DNA of 64,000 nucleotides from Suillus spraguei (lineage: Eukaryota > Basidiomycota > Agaricomycetes > Boletales > Suillaceae). Each line of letters starts with the position of its first letter. Positions within the stretch are counted from its first letter, which is position 1. The DNA is taken from NCBI GenBank assembly GCA_016800925.1, contig JABCPU010000127.1, positions 62,001 through 126,000 on the forward strand, in the 5' to 3' direction. Shown piece by piece: positions 23,189-35,345 of this stretch. The position numbers and the translations under genes are program-made. Below the pieces are notes generated by a model, which was not told the DNA's origin, ran no database searches, and saw nothing but the letters and a program-made list of their open reading frames with translations.

Positions 23189-26100
23189 CTAGAGTATTTC
23201 TACTCTACATACGTCCATGTTATCAACGGAAGTGATGTCTTCCACTTGTGCAACGATGTTATAGTCCGACGCGATCCTCTTGTATTCTCCGATACGCTGC
23301 TGCGCTAGTAAAAATGCATCGAAAGGCTGTCCCAGGCGAACCATCAACCGCAACGCTCGTGAGCCAGTCTCCTCTTCAATAGGCGAATCGCCAGGAAATT
23401 TGTCAAAGTCATCCATCTGGGAGTCGTCCACCGGGGACCCGGACTCAGTCCAGTCTTTTACGCTCTCTGTATTGTCTGTGGCGTCAAGCTGCTCTGCAAA
23501 GTCAGGTACCCCGAGGAGATACCGATCCCATGGACGGACAAGTAAGAACGTCTGTTGAATGGGCCTTGCCCGCGAGAACTGAACTAAGGTCTGTTCAGTG
23601 GTGATCACTAGTTCATGAAGACCATTGGCCTTGATTCTATACTCCTTGGCTGGACCGTACTTTCTTCTGACTTCCGTGACGCGGAATGAAATGCAAGGCA
23701 GATGGAGTCTGCAGTTTGCGAAGCGAGGAGCTCTCAGCTGTCCAAGCTGCTCATACAATTTCAATGCTAGATCTGTAGGCACCGTTTGTCGCAGTGAAGA
23801 GACTTGTGTGTGGATATCATCTTCAGACAAGGATGGAAGGATGCGTGGAGGAGTGGTGTAAGAGGTGATATGGGCTGGAAGACAGCTATTGAACTCAGAA
23901 GGTTGTCCGATCCAATCGAGAACAGTGATGTCCCCCGACCGAGCGACGATCTCCTGCAGGAGCCGCCCGAGCGCATTCTGTTTCTTCTCACCATAAATGA
24001 CAGGTAAGGTGATACCGAAGACGCCAAATAATGAGTACGCGACATCTTCTTGCACAGTGGTAGCACGCTTCGATGCCCATTGCAATTTCTCCCGGGCGCC
24101 GCTCATGCCTGGGCGGAAGGTGACCAGGGCCCGCGCAACTATGCCCGTCGCATCCTCCAACTCCTTCATGATTCTAGGGGACTCTTTGTGGTTAGGAGAG
24201 CGATCGCTGAGATATAACGACCAATCATTCTGATAAAAAATAACAACTTTCGGAGCGACGAATTCTTGAAAGGTCCATCCTCGCTCGTTCCAAACACTCC
24301 TCGCAAGTACACCGGGTTGAGATGAAGGAGGGACGTCGCGTAGGTAGACGATGGTAAGCGCTGAGTGGCGGTACCAGATGAACATGGAGTTGACCGATTC
24401 TTGAACCTCGGTGTTGCTCCTCTTGTCGATGCAGCATGTGTCCATCCATGCCCATCTATACCCAGCATCACGAGCGACTTTGCAGAACGACTGCAGTTTC
24501 ACGATGCCATCTAGACCATTCAACTCGTACACGACTTTGCCTTGGATGTCATGCAGCAGCACCTCTATTTCTTCCCACCTGTGTGATAGCAGGACACAGC
24601 GGAAGTACGTCGCCACTACGTCTTTAATGCGCTCCGTTTGAAGGTCTGAATGCTTCGTTGTAAATGACAAAAGCTCCTTGTACTCTGCACTCGTTTCGAA
24701 AGTGTTTATTTGGGCTGCTCGATCGCACAAAAGACCCGCGGAGGTGTTGAGTAGACGTATCGGGGCATATTCGAGTTCGTTCCAAACAACTTTCTGAATA
24801 GCGTCGCCTGCTTGGGATGGACGAATATACTGCTGACGCAAATCTGCAGAACGAGATAGGTATTTCGAGACAATGCGAAATTGTCCCATGGCTTACCTCG
24901 TATTTGCGCTTCGGGAGCATCGTCCAACTTGGACAACATGATTGTAAAGGCGTGGATGGCTTCGTCGTAACGTTGCGCGCCACGTAGCGCGGCATGTATC
25001 AACTGGTATCCAACATGAGATGAAGGATCGAGTTCGATGACCTATATGTCGTCGAAGTCAACATGAGCTACGAAAACCCAAGAGCCATCAAACCTTTCGC
25101 GCGTCCAGGAGCGCATCCTCCCATAGCATTTTCCCCAACTTTGCTTTACTGCGATTCCCAAAGACGATATTGGACAGTGTACAACCCAGGTTGATCACCG
25201 CCGAGTATAGGTCAATAGCCATGTCATAATTGTTTGCAGCGAAGGCAGCATCTCCATTGGAAAGAATGCGAGCGCTACATTCTTCCGTGAAAGCTGAGTG
25301 AAATGCCGGTGAAAATTGTAGCCTGCATGACATTACGAACTCTAGACTTGCCGTTGGACCAGTCAAGGCAATTGGCCTTTGTAATATCATCACTCGTATC
25401 CATCATGTATCGGTACGATTTTACTGCATCTTGAAGTCTACCTGCTCGAAGGAGTGCATCACACCGTTTTTGGTGTGCAGTGAGCCACAATGATTTGAGA
25501 TCCCAGCCGAAGAGCTGGACAAGTGACTCAGTGATGAAAAGTATTTTAGATGTGTATTAACGTACCACTACCAAGTCTTCGTATATATAATCCATGTCGG
25601 ATTTCGATGATAAAGCGCTGCAGTTGGCAGCGGCAGTGAAATGCTCAGCGGCTTCGTCGTGCCGCGCGCCATCCAAGGCTTTTATTCCGAGTTGAACACG
25701 TAGATATGCCTGATGTGCAAGTTGCAATGATGAGTGATAATGACCCCACGTGGCTGCATGATACTCACTTTCACTATATGACATGCGCGAGTATCGGCGT
25801 TCGGGCAACCAGTGATGAGTTCTTTGAGGAGCAGGCTTGCCTCGTCATGTTGATCTGCATCAAAAAGAGCAATGGCCTGCAACACGGAATGAAGCAGATA
25901 GTATGCCAGGCAACTGTAGCATACCTTGACCAAGAGCAGAAAATGAGTGATTTGCGAATCTTGGTCTGTGTACATCGATGCAACATCAAATGCTGCTCTC
26001 GCGTCCAGAATGTGGCCCTTTCCGCAGAGGGCGATGCCCTTGGAGATATAGCCTGTCAATGAGGGCTGGATACTGATGGACTATGTCACCGTAGAGTTAG

Positions 26101-27297
26101 GCTTTTGTAGGGGGCCATGACGAGTTGGTGAGTTTCACCTTCATTGCATCCTGAAGGGCACAGTCCCAGTCGTGCTTTCGAGCCATTACAAATGAGCGAT
26201 GGGAGTAGAAAATATTGTCATTCGCATCGGTGTTGATATCTTGAGTGAGCAGTTCTTCTGCAGCAGATAAGTCTCCATCTATGCATGCATCGCGGGCTGT
26301 CGTAATGGCTAGGATCTGCACGGAACATGCTCGAATTGCAGGATATGCGTCAAAGACGGAAACATGCCTTTGGATGATGTACTACTGCCCACTCCGACAC
26401 GGAGATCATCATGACGTAATCCTCATTTCCACTTAGGATATGCTTGCCGTCCACGGAGAAAGTGACGCATCCTGTCGCGGATGAGTGCTTGAAGGTGGCA
26501 AGGGTTCGTCTATCTGAGAGCCGCCAGAGAAGGACATGGTTGTCAACAGATACGGAGGCGACCACGGTGCCAGCAGGATTAACGGCGATGGTATTCATAT
26601 ATCTAGAATGGCCTGTCCAAGGGTCACCAACCTGCTGCCAGGTCGATGTATTCCATTTGCGTATAGTAGAATCACCGCCATTGCCGCAAGTGAGGAGACG
26701 TGTGCCATCAGGCGTCCATGTGAGTGAGAGGTTGTCAGATGTGTGACCGTTGAAGGATGCGACGCATTCCCTTGTGTCTGAATTATAAATCTGAATATTG
26801 CCGTCTGTTGCGATGGCAAGAAGTTCTCCAGACGGTGAATACCGCACGCAGTTGACATCACTATCGCACCCTATTGGATCTCCGTGTCGCTGCCAGGTTT
26901 TAGTGTTCCACAATTTTGTCGTTTTATCGTATGATCCACTGGCCAGTACTGTTCCATCGGGAGAAAAGTCTAGCGAGTAGATCCAACCGGTGTGGGCTTT
27001 GATGGATCGGGTGAGTGGTTCGCCAGTTTCACCGTGCCAGACGATGACCTCTCCGCCTCCATCACCGCTTGTTATCAATTGCCCATCTCGTGATACTGCC
27101 AAACTCAACACCATACTGCGATGCCCCTCCATCTTCTTCAACACAACACCTGTTTTCAAGTCCCACAGACGAAGCGTCTGGTCACCCGAGGCTGTAACAA
27201 TCCGCCGTTTATCGGGGAAAACTGCGACTTCGTTTACCGAGCCTCCGTGACCTTTGAACTCCCGCAGGCATGTAGTGATTGGAATGAACTTCGCCAT
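23189..27297 (-). CDS. WD40-TPR-HET protein, putative heterokaryon-incompatibility/allorecognition receptor
   Basis: A multi-exon gene from ATG at 27297 (MAKFIPITTCLREFKGHG) to the stop at 23189. Exon 1 (27297-26383) encodes seven WD40 repeats in about 305 residues. Intron 26316-26382 (gtacat...gtgcag) joins SEWAV to ILAITTARDAC in frame. The following small exons encode TPR-like helices (for example NNYDMAIDLYSAVINLG and AQRYDEAIHAFTIMLSKLDD). The last exon, about 550 codons, carries the HET domain with its usual landmarks: CVLLSHRWEE, AGYRWAWMDTCCIDK and WNERGWTFQEF. Total length is roughly 1,100 residues. No disruption was seen. In family terms, WD40/TPR would sense a ligand and HET would trigger death on recognition of non-self; that role is inferred. 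There is no NACHT ATPase. A decayed partial copy lies at 8880-9945. Confidence 0.88.
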
Positions 27298-27839
27298 TAT
27301 ACTGGGGGTTAATGCGTTTGGCGTAGTCGAAGTGGACTTTAGAGGGATTGTGGGTATCTTGCTCTAAGCTGCAGTGCGTTTTATGCTGCTTCACTGCATC
27401 AACTTCCCTCATTTCCGTATGTAGACGCCCAGACATGAACCCTCTACCCTCCATCACTGTTATGGCAAGAATGTACCCTATCAATGTCACACCCGCCGTC
27501 CTAGACTCTGTAGGCCCCTAACGCCTCTGCAGTGCATACAATTGTCTGTCTCTTGTCTTCAATATATCTCATCCCATCCAATTGAGCAGTCGACGCTTCC
27601 GTGCTCGAATCTGACTATCCATCATGGACTCCATAAATATCGTTGCTTTTGTTGTCGATCAGCTACCCCAGCATATCATGTTACTCTTCGAACGCATGCA
27701 TCTACATTACTGTAATATCGCCCCTTTATCTTGTCGACTTCCAAGTTCCGCGTGTTCCGCAAGCAGCCAAATTTTTATATCCATCACCATTTCTATCACA
27801 GAGGTGCGCCAACCCCCTCATCATCATTGGAGTCCTTTA
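27298..27839. other. Divergent intergenic region
   Basis: Upstream region of the WD40-TPR-HET gene. Pyrimidine-rich stretches are present, but no specific promoter element can be argued. Confidence 0.4.
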
Positions 27840-28470
27840 CCGCACAAGTGCCAGTGCAATATGGCCACTATCTCAGACGAGCCCTCGCTGCTGATGCTCC
27901 TGAACCACGCGTTCAAAGGTGTCTGGGAATGCCATCTACCATGGAATCAATTCCTGGACCGCCGAGAAACCAAGTGAAGTTGACGCTAGTTCTTTTACCA
28001 AAACTCTCCGAGTCGTCCAGAATGATTATCGTGTATCAGGCACTGCACGCATCAAAGTCACGTCTCCTGGTGGTCATTCGAGCCTTCCTGACTCATCCTT
28101 GTTTCACTTATCGTTTCAAATTTTCCAAATGTAGCGATGCGGTATGTTTGTAGAGCTTCTTGTCCATTTGAGAAATATATTACATCGAGTCTGACTGGTG
28201 CCTGAGGCCCAGCATAAGAGACTAACAGTGACGCCATGTCCATATTTTTCCTACTTGAAGAAAGAGGATCGCCGAATTACAGGAGTGCTCAATACACAAG
28301 GCGTCAGTTACTCGCCAACTAACCCTGGTGCATACAGAACATTGGACAGAACACTTCGCGTGCTGCTGGGCAAGGACTCTTTAAGAATCGTGCTTTTGTA
28401 GGATTATTACTCAAGCTACTACTGATCTTGTACAAAGTGAGGTGAAAGTGAACGTTCTCTCGGGACTGGT
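27840..28470 (+). pseudogene. Possible M20 carboxypeptidase (CPS1-like) relic
   Basis: Two motifs of the vacuolar carboxypeptidase S / Gly-Xaa carboxypeptidase family appear in the right order and at about the right spacing (roughly 115 residues): TARIKVTSPGGHSSLP near 28045-28095 and TTDLVQSEVKVNVLSG near 28409-28460. The first matches the dimerisation-domain PGGHSSVP signature, and the second resembles the conserved GGVKVNALPE. They lie in different frames and the intervening sequence is not recognisable. The zinc-binding N-terminal motifs were not found. If correct, it is a decayed fragment. Confidence 0.42.
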
Positions 28471-28544
28471 GTGCCATGGCGATCTACATATTCAGACTTC
28501 TCTGAAAAGTGTCAATCTACTTATTGTATGTATGTACCGTCGGT

Positions 28545-29420
28545 GTTAGTTGGTCTATCGGGTCTGAACTTTAATCCCATGACTCCCAGGGCAGTCTTTT
28601 GCAACCAGTAGGGTAGTTTGCCGTATAACACCTGCGGGTACTGTGTCAGCGTCATAAAAAATGTAAATGAGACACTGACCTGAAGCATGATACACCCAAG
28701 AGCATATATGTCACTGGATTTGGTGGTACATTGTACGGTTTGACCTTCCTTGAGGACGACAAGCTCTGGAGCTGCTCAACGAACTGCGCCATTTTCGTAG
28801 GAGAATGCCGGCTTGGATTCCACTATGATGTTCAAAACACCGAAGTCTGCAATGCGTGGGGATCCATCAGCAGCGACCAAGACATTGTTCTATAAACATG
28901 GTTAGTTAGGTCACAGAATGTATACTGTATGGAACCTACAATTGTGAGATCGCCGTGAATCACGTTATTGTCGTGGACTGTCCACAGTATAGTTGTCAGT
29001 TAAGTCGGTCATTTCCAATTCAATCCGTTCCTTACGATATTTGAGCCCCTCGGTGATCTGTTTAAGCTTCAAGAAACAGTGAGCTTCCATAATCGGCCTC
29101 GAAAGAAAAGCTTACAATGTGAAGCCTATCCATCGTGGTGAGGGTTTCATGCGCACGAGCAAGGTAAGAGTTCAATGTCCCGTTCGGCATCCAGGGGAAA
29201 ACCAATGCTCGAAATGGACCAAAACCTGTTGCGATGCCATGCAGGCGTAATGCATAGGGATGGTTTAATCCGGCCCAGACCTCGATTTCACGGTCAAGAT
29301 TCTGGGTTCAACCAAAATGAAGATCAGACACGCATTTGTAGACATCTCCAAGTCCACCTGAAGCGATCGGAGAATTGGCCTGGCTAGTGGTAGCTCTTCT
29401 CTCTATAACGAACGAAGCAT
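28545..29420 (-). pseudogene. Protein kinase relic (Agaricomycete TKL-like family)
   Basis: Exons read on the minus strand in order: SGGLGDVYKC (Gly-loop), EIEVWAGLNHPYALRLHGIA, LVFPWMPNGTLNSYLARAHE (hinge), LKQITEGLKY, VHDNNVIHGDLTI (catalytic loop, HGD type), NNVLVAADGSPRIADFG (DFG), AAPELVVLKEGQTVQCTTKS (APE) and DIYALGCIMLQ. Damage: a TGA replaces the Trp codon just before AAPEL, another TGA follows VSDLHFG, and the beta-3 strand with the ATP-binding lysine is missing between them. Introns are of normal size. It is a decayed copy of a family that I recall as highly expanded in Agaricomycetes. Confidence 0.78.
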
Positions 29421-29869
29421 ACATTGATGTTTGAATTTGAGCGGTTGTGATCTGAATAAGCTGCGTGTACTCTTCCTCAGGCTCAGAGCTGGAATAGCGT
29501 CCGCTTTGCTCGTCCTCAGAGAAGGAGGTCTGGTTTAAGGAAGGTCGCTCATCATCAGAAGCATATTAAGAACGACATGTGCGAAGGGTGGACTGGGTCG
29601 ACGAAAGTAAAGAGCGACTCGATCTGCAATATTCGGCATGTCGATTGAAGAAGCACAGACACCAAAGTACGCGGATGTCCTGACGTCTTATAGCAGTTAT
29701 CGTTGACGTTGCGAATTAGATCCACCAATATATTAATAGCAACAATGAGAGAGGGTACAAACTACGTTATCGGTGGCACGTGCGCGTGAATCTTTGATGA
29801 TGTGTTGGCGGTAACCGTATTCTCCAGAAAGTTTGATATCGGAAGGACATATTTCAGTGGCCGCCTGGT
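29421..29869. other. Intergenic, nothing recognised
   Basis: Upstream of the kinase relic and before the duplicated RWD block. No supported feature. Confidence 0.45.
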
Positions 29870-29991
29870 CAGACTCAGCGCTGCAGCGACAGGTACTAGC
29901 GTTTTGCAAATTCCATGTGCTAAAGCAGCTAAACGCTGAAATGGGCGACTCGCGCTTTCATTGATTTAGCCTCAGCTCTGCGATCGACATC

Positions 29992-30893
29992 CATGTGCCT
30001 GGAAAGTCAGCTCCAAGAACTGCAGCTCATCCAACACTCCCTCCTTCTCGGTGAATCATTCTCGCTCGTCATCACTCCAGAAGATTTTAGAACATGGACT
30101 TCGCTACTATACTCTTTCAGCACTACTGCAGCTCCCCCATCTCTACCCAGCCCAGTTTCACATGTCAAGTTTCAAGTGAAGGCCATGGACGGGCGGAGGT
30201 ACAGTTCCCAGAACGATATCCGGAGGATTCAGATGTCGACACCACATAGGCTCCCTTAATTTTTGTCAACGGAGAAGGTATATCCAGAAATCAAACATCC
30301 CCAATGGCGAGCATTGGTTCAGGACAAATTAGTCGAGGTACAAGGAAATGGGTCAGAGTGAGCACCATAGCGTCTTCCTGATCATGATGCGAGGAGTACT
30401 AAATTGTATGGAGCTATCCGATCTACCAGTTGCTATGCATGCACTTGCTGCCGAAACTACATGAAGACAGACACAGTATCGATACAGGACTGTCAGAGTA
30501 TCATAGAACAATAGAGCACCAATCCTCTCCCAGAGACAGCATACTACCATGGGCTCCTGACGTCTCATCATCTCGTGTCCCCAACAAAGCTGCGGTCATT
30601 ACAGCGATGATCCTCTGAGCTTTCGATATCTGGCTTCGCCAAAGTCGGCTACCCAGGCGTCATTTATGCACAAGGCTTACAGGAAAACATAGAAGAATTT
30701 GTTGCCAACGTCAAATCTATGCAGTGGCTGGCACTAAGAGTGCAATTTGTGGAACCCACAGACCTGGCCAATGATGAGTATCATCAAAGTTGGTCCGAGT
30801 TCCAGAAGGTCGGAGAAGTCGTGGAAGAAATGAGAAGATGCAGGAAAGGAACATACATAACGCAGATTGGTATTGGAAGCTCAGCTTTGAAAT
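29992..30893 (+). pseudogene. RWDD2-like gene, copy B (frameshifted)
   Basis: The N-terminus is in frame and better than in copy A (MCLESQLQELQLIQHSLLLG from ATG 29992). Relative to copy A, about 13 bases are missing near 30190-30200 (before gaggtacagttcccag), which breaks the RWD domain. Further small differences follow, such as caaacatcc and lost bases near 30505. The exon 2 sequence with GFAKVGYPGVIYAQG is still recognisable and ends at about 30893. It is a decayed duplicate. Confidence 0.8.
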
Positions 30894-31246
30894 GAATCGA
30901 CATGCTCTGCACGGACGAAGGGCATCTCCGTTCTAGTACATGATTTATGCACCCGGCTGCGCAAATTGCTAAGACAAGGAGGTGAGTAAGATGCATTGGT
31001 AATCCCGGTTCAGGTGCATTTGATAAATTTAAGTTTTTTTTTTTTTTTTTTTTTTGATCCTTGTTTATTGTCCGTTGGGGCTATGCCCTATGATGGACAC
31101 TACCTACTGTACATCTAATCTATTCGTATATGCTTTGGTCCGTTTTTTGGTTGTCTATGCTATACAGTGGTCCTGGCTTGCGCGCGGACGTTAGGGCCTT
31201 CTTCAGGCTCTTGATATGATTTGTGCGACTTGTTGTCGCGTTTCCT

Positions 31247-34200
31247 CTATTCCTTCTCCTTTTCCGCTGGGGGGGTTACATCTCCGAAGGTTTGTTCCAA
31301 TCTTCTCGTGCGCGCGATGTACGTCAACGTTGCTCTCATTCCCTTGCTTTCGTTCAGCAGGTACTCGATTTTGCATTGTCTTGCTCCGACTTCTTTCCTC
31401 ATTTGTTCTCTCTGGTTCACGTATGCTGGGCAGACTAGGATGAAGTGGTGTACCGTTTCGTCATGGTTTTCGCATGCTGGGCAACGCGCCGTTGTGGATT
31501 TCGCTATTCGTTTGAGGTGTTTGTTGAGCGCTATATGTCCCGTGCGGAGTTGAAACATCAGTGAGCTGTGACGTCTCGGTAGCTTCTCTATCTTCTTTGC
31601 AAACTTCTTTGATGGTGCTGACGTGTCGACTGATTTGAGCAGTGTGTAGCGCGGTGAGTTCTCCATGATGGTGGTGGCCTCTTTTTTGATCTTTGCGTAG
31701 AAGTGTTGTCTTAGTGCCGCTTTGCTCCTTGGTAGGATTCTGAGTTCTCCTTCCTCGGTTAGGAGCGACTTTGGCTGGGCTCGTGTGTCTGATGATTCGC
31801 CTCGTGCGGCGCGTTTCGCGTGAGTGTCTGCCTCTTCATTCCCTGGTATCCCTACATGGCCTGGCGTCCATCTGACTTTGAGTTTTCTTTCGTCGTGCTC
31901 AGGGATGAGTCTTCTAAGATCATCGTGGAATTGGTCCATGAGGTAGTGTCCTGGCTGTGAGCGGAAAGCTTCGGTTGCTCTTATCGCTGCCTGATTGTCG
32001 ACACCTAGGGATATGGTGCCCCTTCTTCCTCCCGTCTCCTTCAGCAGTTGTACTGCTAATATCATCCCCACCAACTCTGCTTCATAGACCGTATGCTCGC
32101 GGTCGCTCCCCAAGTGAAACCTCTTGCTTCCTATCACTTCGTTGCCTCTCATGACCACTGCTGCTCCTCCAACTCCCCCATCCACCATTGACCCGTCTGA
32201 GTACGCCCTTAGGTTTTCATCGGCGAGTCCGTCTTCTATCTTTGCTGTCTCGGCCTTCTCCGCTATGTGGATGTCTACATCCGGCTCCCACTTGGGGTAG
32301 TGTCTGACTGGGTCTATCTTTTCCACCGTCGATGGGTTGATCCTGAATTCGTACATCAGCTTATGCAGTGGGGATGGATAGCGTTTTTTCCCCTTAAAAT
32401 CTCTCTCTTTGCCGTAATCGTATGCGTTCTTGATTCCCTTGGCTAGTGGATGTTTCTGTGGGAGTGTCGCCATTCTGAGCGTGGCTCTGTAGCACGCTTT
32501 TCGAAGAGTCTGCTGAAAAGGTAGTACATTAGCGTGCGCGTCTAGCATGTCTGTGGGACTTGATCTTAGTCCTCCCGCAATTGATATGGTTGCCATTCTC
32601 TGCACTCGCGCCATCTGCGAGGCGAAGCCTCTTGCTCCTCGCCCTTTCCCCCTTTTCCCCCTCCCCTTTTCTACTAGACCTGCGCACCACACATCTGCGG
32701 CGTACAACATCTTCGGGACGATTACTCCCTCATACAGTTTTTTCATCAGTTTCCCGTGTATTCCCTTCGTCGGACGTATCATCCGGCTACATGCTAGCGC
32801 GTACTTCGTTCCTTTGGCCAGTGCGTGGGCCGCCTGCTCCTTGAAGTTTAGATTTTCGTCGATGATGATTCCTAGAAATTTGTGCGACTTCGAAGGTTGG
32901 ATTGTGTGATCGCGGATGGTGATGGGTACTCGTGGCGTAGGGACTGTCTTGTTGGGGTTTTCGGTGCTTCGAACTCGTATCCTGGAAAGACAAATTAGTG
33001 CGGTTTTGTCTAGCTCAAACTCAGCGTTGTATTCCTCGCTCCAGTCAAGTGCACCTCCTTGCTTTTCCATCATGTTTTTGACCTTTGCGTTTGATCCCTC
33101 ATATGAGCGCCCTCTTGCTATTAGCGCTACATCGTCGATGATCCTAGACTCAGTTCTCCTTTGCTGGGTCTCGGGTCTGCGACTCGCAGGACTGGTGCGT
33201 TGTAGAAGATGAAGCCCATTGGGGATAGCGGACATCCCTGGTCTAGTCCATCTGACACATTGAACAAGTTTGACTGGTAGTCGTCGAAAAAGAGATGCGT
33301 CGTTCTGTTGTCCAGTCTTCGTTTGTACCAATCTACATATTCCTTTGGTATTCTTGCTTTTCTGAGGTTGTGTAGTAGCTTGCTTGCTACCACGCTCGGG
33401 AAGGCCGCCTTTACGTCAAGGAAGAGTAGGGAAACGTGGTTGTTTGTTTTCGACGCCCAGGAATCTGTTATGAACTTAGTTAGCAGGTGGAGGGAGTCTA
33501 CCGTTGATCGTCCCGGTCGACCGCCGAAGTGGGTTTGGGGGTAATAGATGGTGTTCTTCTGCAATATATGTTAGATCGTCGGCAACACATGATGAAAGGA
33601 TCTTAGCCATCGTGTCTAATAGCGTTATCGGTCTATATGCCTTCGGGACACTGTAGTCTGGCCTTCCTGGCTTCCTGAGTACGATCGTCGAGGAACATTT
33701 CCATTCGTTCGGGTACACTTCGAGGGTGAACGTAGCTCTGTATATTGGTGCCATGAATGGTACAAGAAGGTCAGCGCATTTCATGAATACTACGTTGCTT
33801 ATCCCATTGGGGTCCTGGGGCTTTGAACGGTGATAGTTTCGCGATTGCTCTGTGTACTTGCTGGTTCGTGATTGGTCTGAATTCACATATTGGAGGGTCG
33901 TAGTCGAAGTCCGGGTTCACTTGGTCATCGTCTGGCGGCGTTCTGAAGAATACCTCGTAAAGTAGCTCGCTCTTTCGGGTGTTATCTTGCGTCGTGTTGT
34001 CCTGATTGTTTGCCCTCGGGTCTTGGAGGGTTTTGATCCTTGTGTGTATCTGGTCGGAAGGGTCGCCTGCTACGTATCTATGAAAGGTCCATACTCCTGT
34101 GAATGTCAGTTCCTCTAACCATTCTGTCCAATGGTTTGTCTTCGCTCGCTTGATACTTTCTGAGAATCGGTTTCGTGCGATTCTATATTCCTCGTGCACT

Positions 34201-35345
34201 GGGTCGTTTCGTCTCGCTAATTTCTTTCTTGATATCCTTCCTAGTTTGTGTGTTGCTTTTCGTTCGGTGTCCAGTTCCTTCGACCACCATCTCTTCGCGT
34301 ACGGGGATGGTTTGGTCTTCGGTACGCACTTCTCTACTGTTTCGGCGATGCTTGTTGTGAGTGCCTTGAACGCCTCGTCGAACTGTTCTCGTGTCTTGAT
34401 TTCCGTTGCCTGTGGGATGTCGTCTAGTTTAGTTTCAAGGACCTCCCGGAACTCTTCCCAGTCCGTGTCTCTGAAGTTGCGCTTGGGGCTGGTTTCAATT
34501 CGTTCTGGTTGGAGGTTGATGGTACTAATTATGGGGAAATGGTCAGTTACTACTGGGCGTAGCTGGTACTCTACACTGCACTGCGTGAACGAGTGCTCAA
34601 GATCTGCTGAACAAAATACATTGTCTGGGCGCGTTAAGTTTTTGGTGTTTGATGCCTCTAGAGTGGCTATGTTTGGGGGAGGACTGGACTAAGTTATATA
34701 GTGATAGAAGGTTTATCAGTACTCCCGCGGCGTCTAAGTTCGCCGCGGTGAAGAGATGTACATTATGTTGCATTTCCCACATTGGGGTGGTGGCGATTGA
34801 AATCGCCTAGCCAGATTATATGTTCATTATATACAGTGTTGTCGCCTTGAGCGATTCGCTGCTGCGTGCGATGTCTCTGGGAGTTTCGTTCAGACACCAT
34901 GTGCCTCTCCATGAAGTGGAGTGTGCTATCGCTATCGCAGGGGTTATATATGTTGTAGATACGCACCTTGCCGAAATCCCCCGTTAGCTCTATCGCCATA
35001 GCATTCGCTGACTTGAGTGGTATAATGTGCCAATTGTTTTTCGATAGTCTCTTGTTGACTAGGATTATCGTCTGTGATCGTCCTGGGTTTGCGTGGTGGT
35101 CCGTTGGGTAGATTACGTCCCAGAACTGTCTTAGATTGGAGGCGTTAGCCAGATTCACAGGGTTGAGATATGGTTCTTGGATGCACGCTATATCGTATAC
35201 GTGCGGGTTTAAGTTTTTCAGCATGTGCTCCCATGCGTTGTTGGATTTCCGAAGGTTTTGCTGCCAGATTTTTCAAGTCTTCGCGTTCTTGGTGTGTGTT
35301 GTCGGTGTCATCCATCACTAGTTTCCGGCATGGTCCTGGTCCCAC
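31247..35345 (-). pseudogene. LINE ORF2: endonuclease, reverse transcriptase, RNase H (frameshifted)
   Basis: Domains in order: APE-type endonuclease (YDIACIQEPYLN; WLGDFNRHHP), a linker, reverse transcriptase (SPFKAPGP; LFLDVKAAFPSV; GLDQGCPLSPM; IDDVAL active site), then RNase H (RAYSDGSMVDGGVGG; EAELVGMILAVQLL; VDNQAAIRA; GHVGIPGNEEAD) and a C-terminal Cys-His motif (CPACENHDETVHHFILVCP). At least five single-base frame changes separate the pieces: near 35270 (A run), 34785 (C run), 33815 (C run), 33540 (C run) and 33135 (a missing T before the IDD motif). As written it cannot make a full ORF2 protein. Four of the five are +1 in homopolymers, so assembly error is possible. Confidence 0.9.

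Noticed and set aside
26316..26382. Frameshift between the WD40 and TPR parts of the HET gene
   Set aside because: A canonical intron (gtacat...gtgcag) of 67 bases joins the two parts in phase 0.
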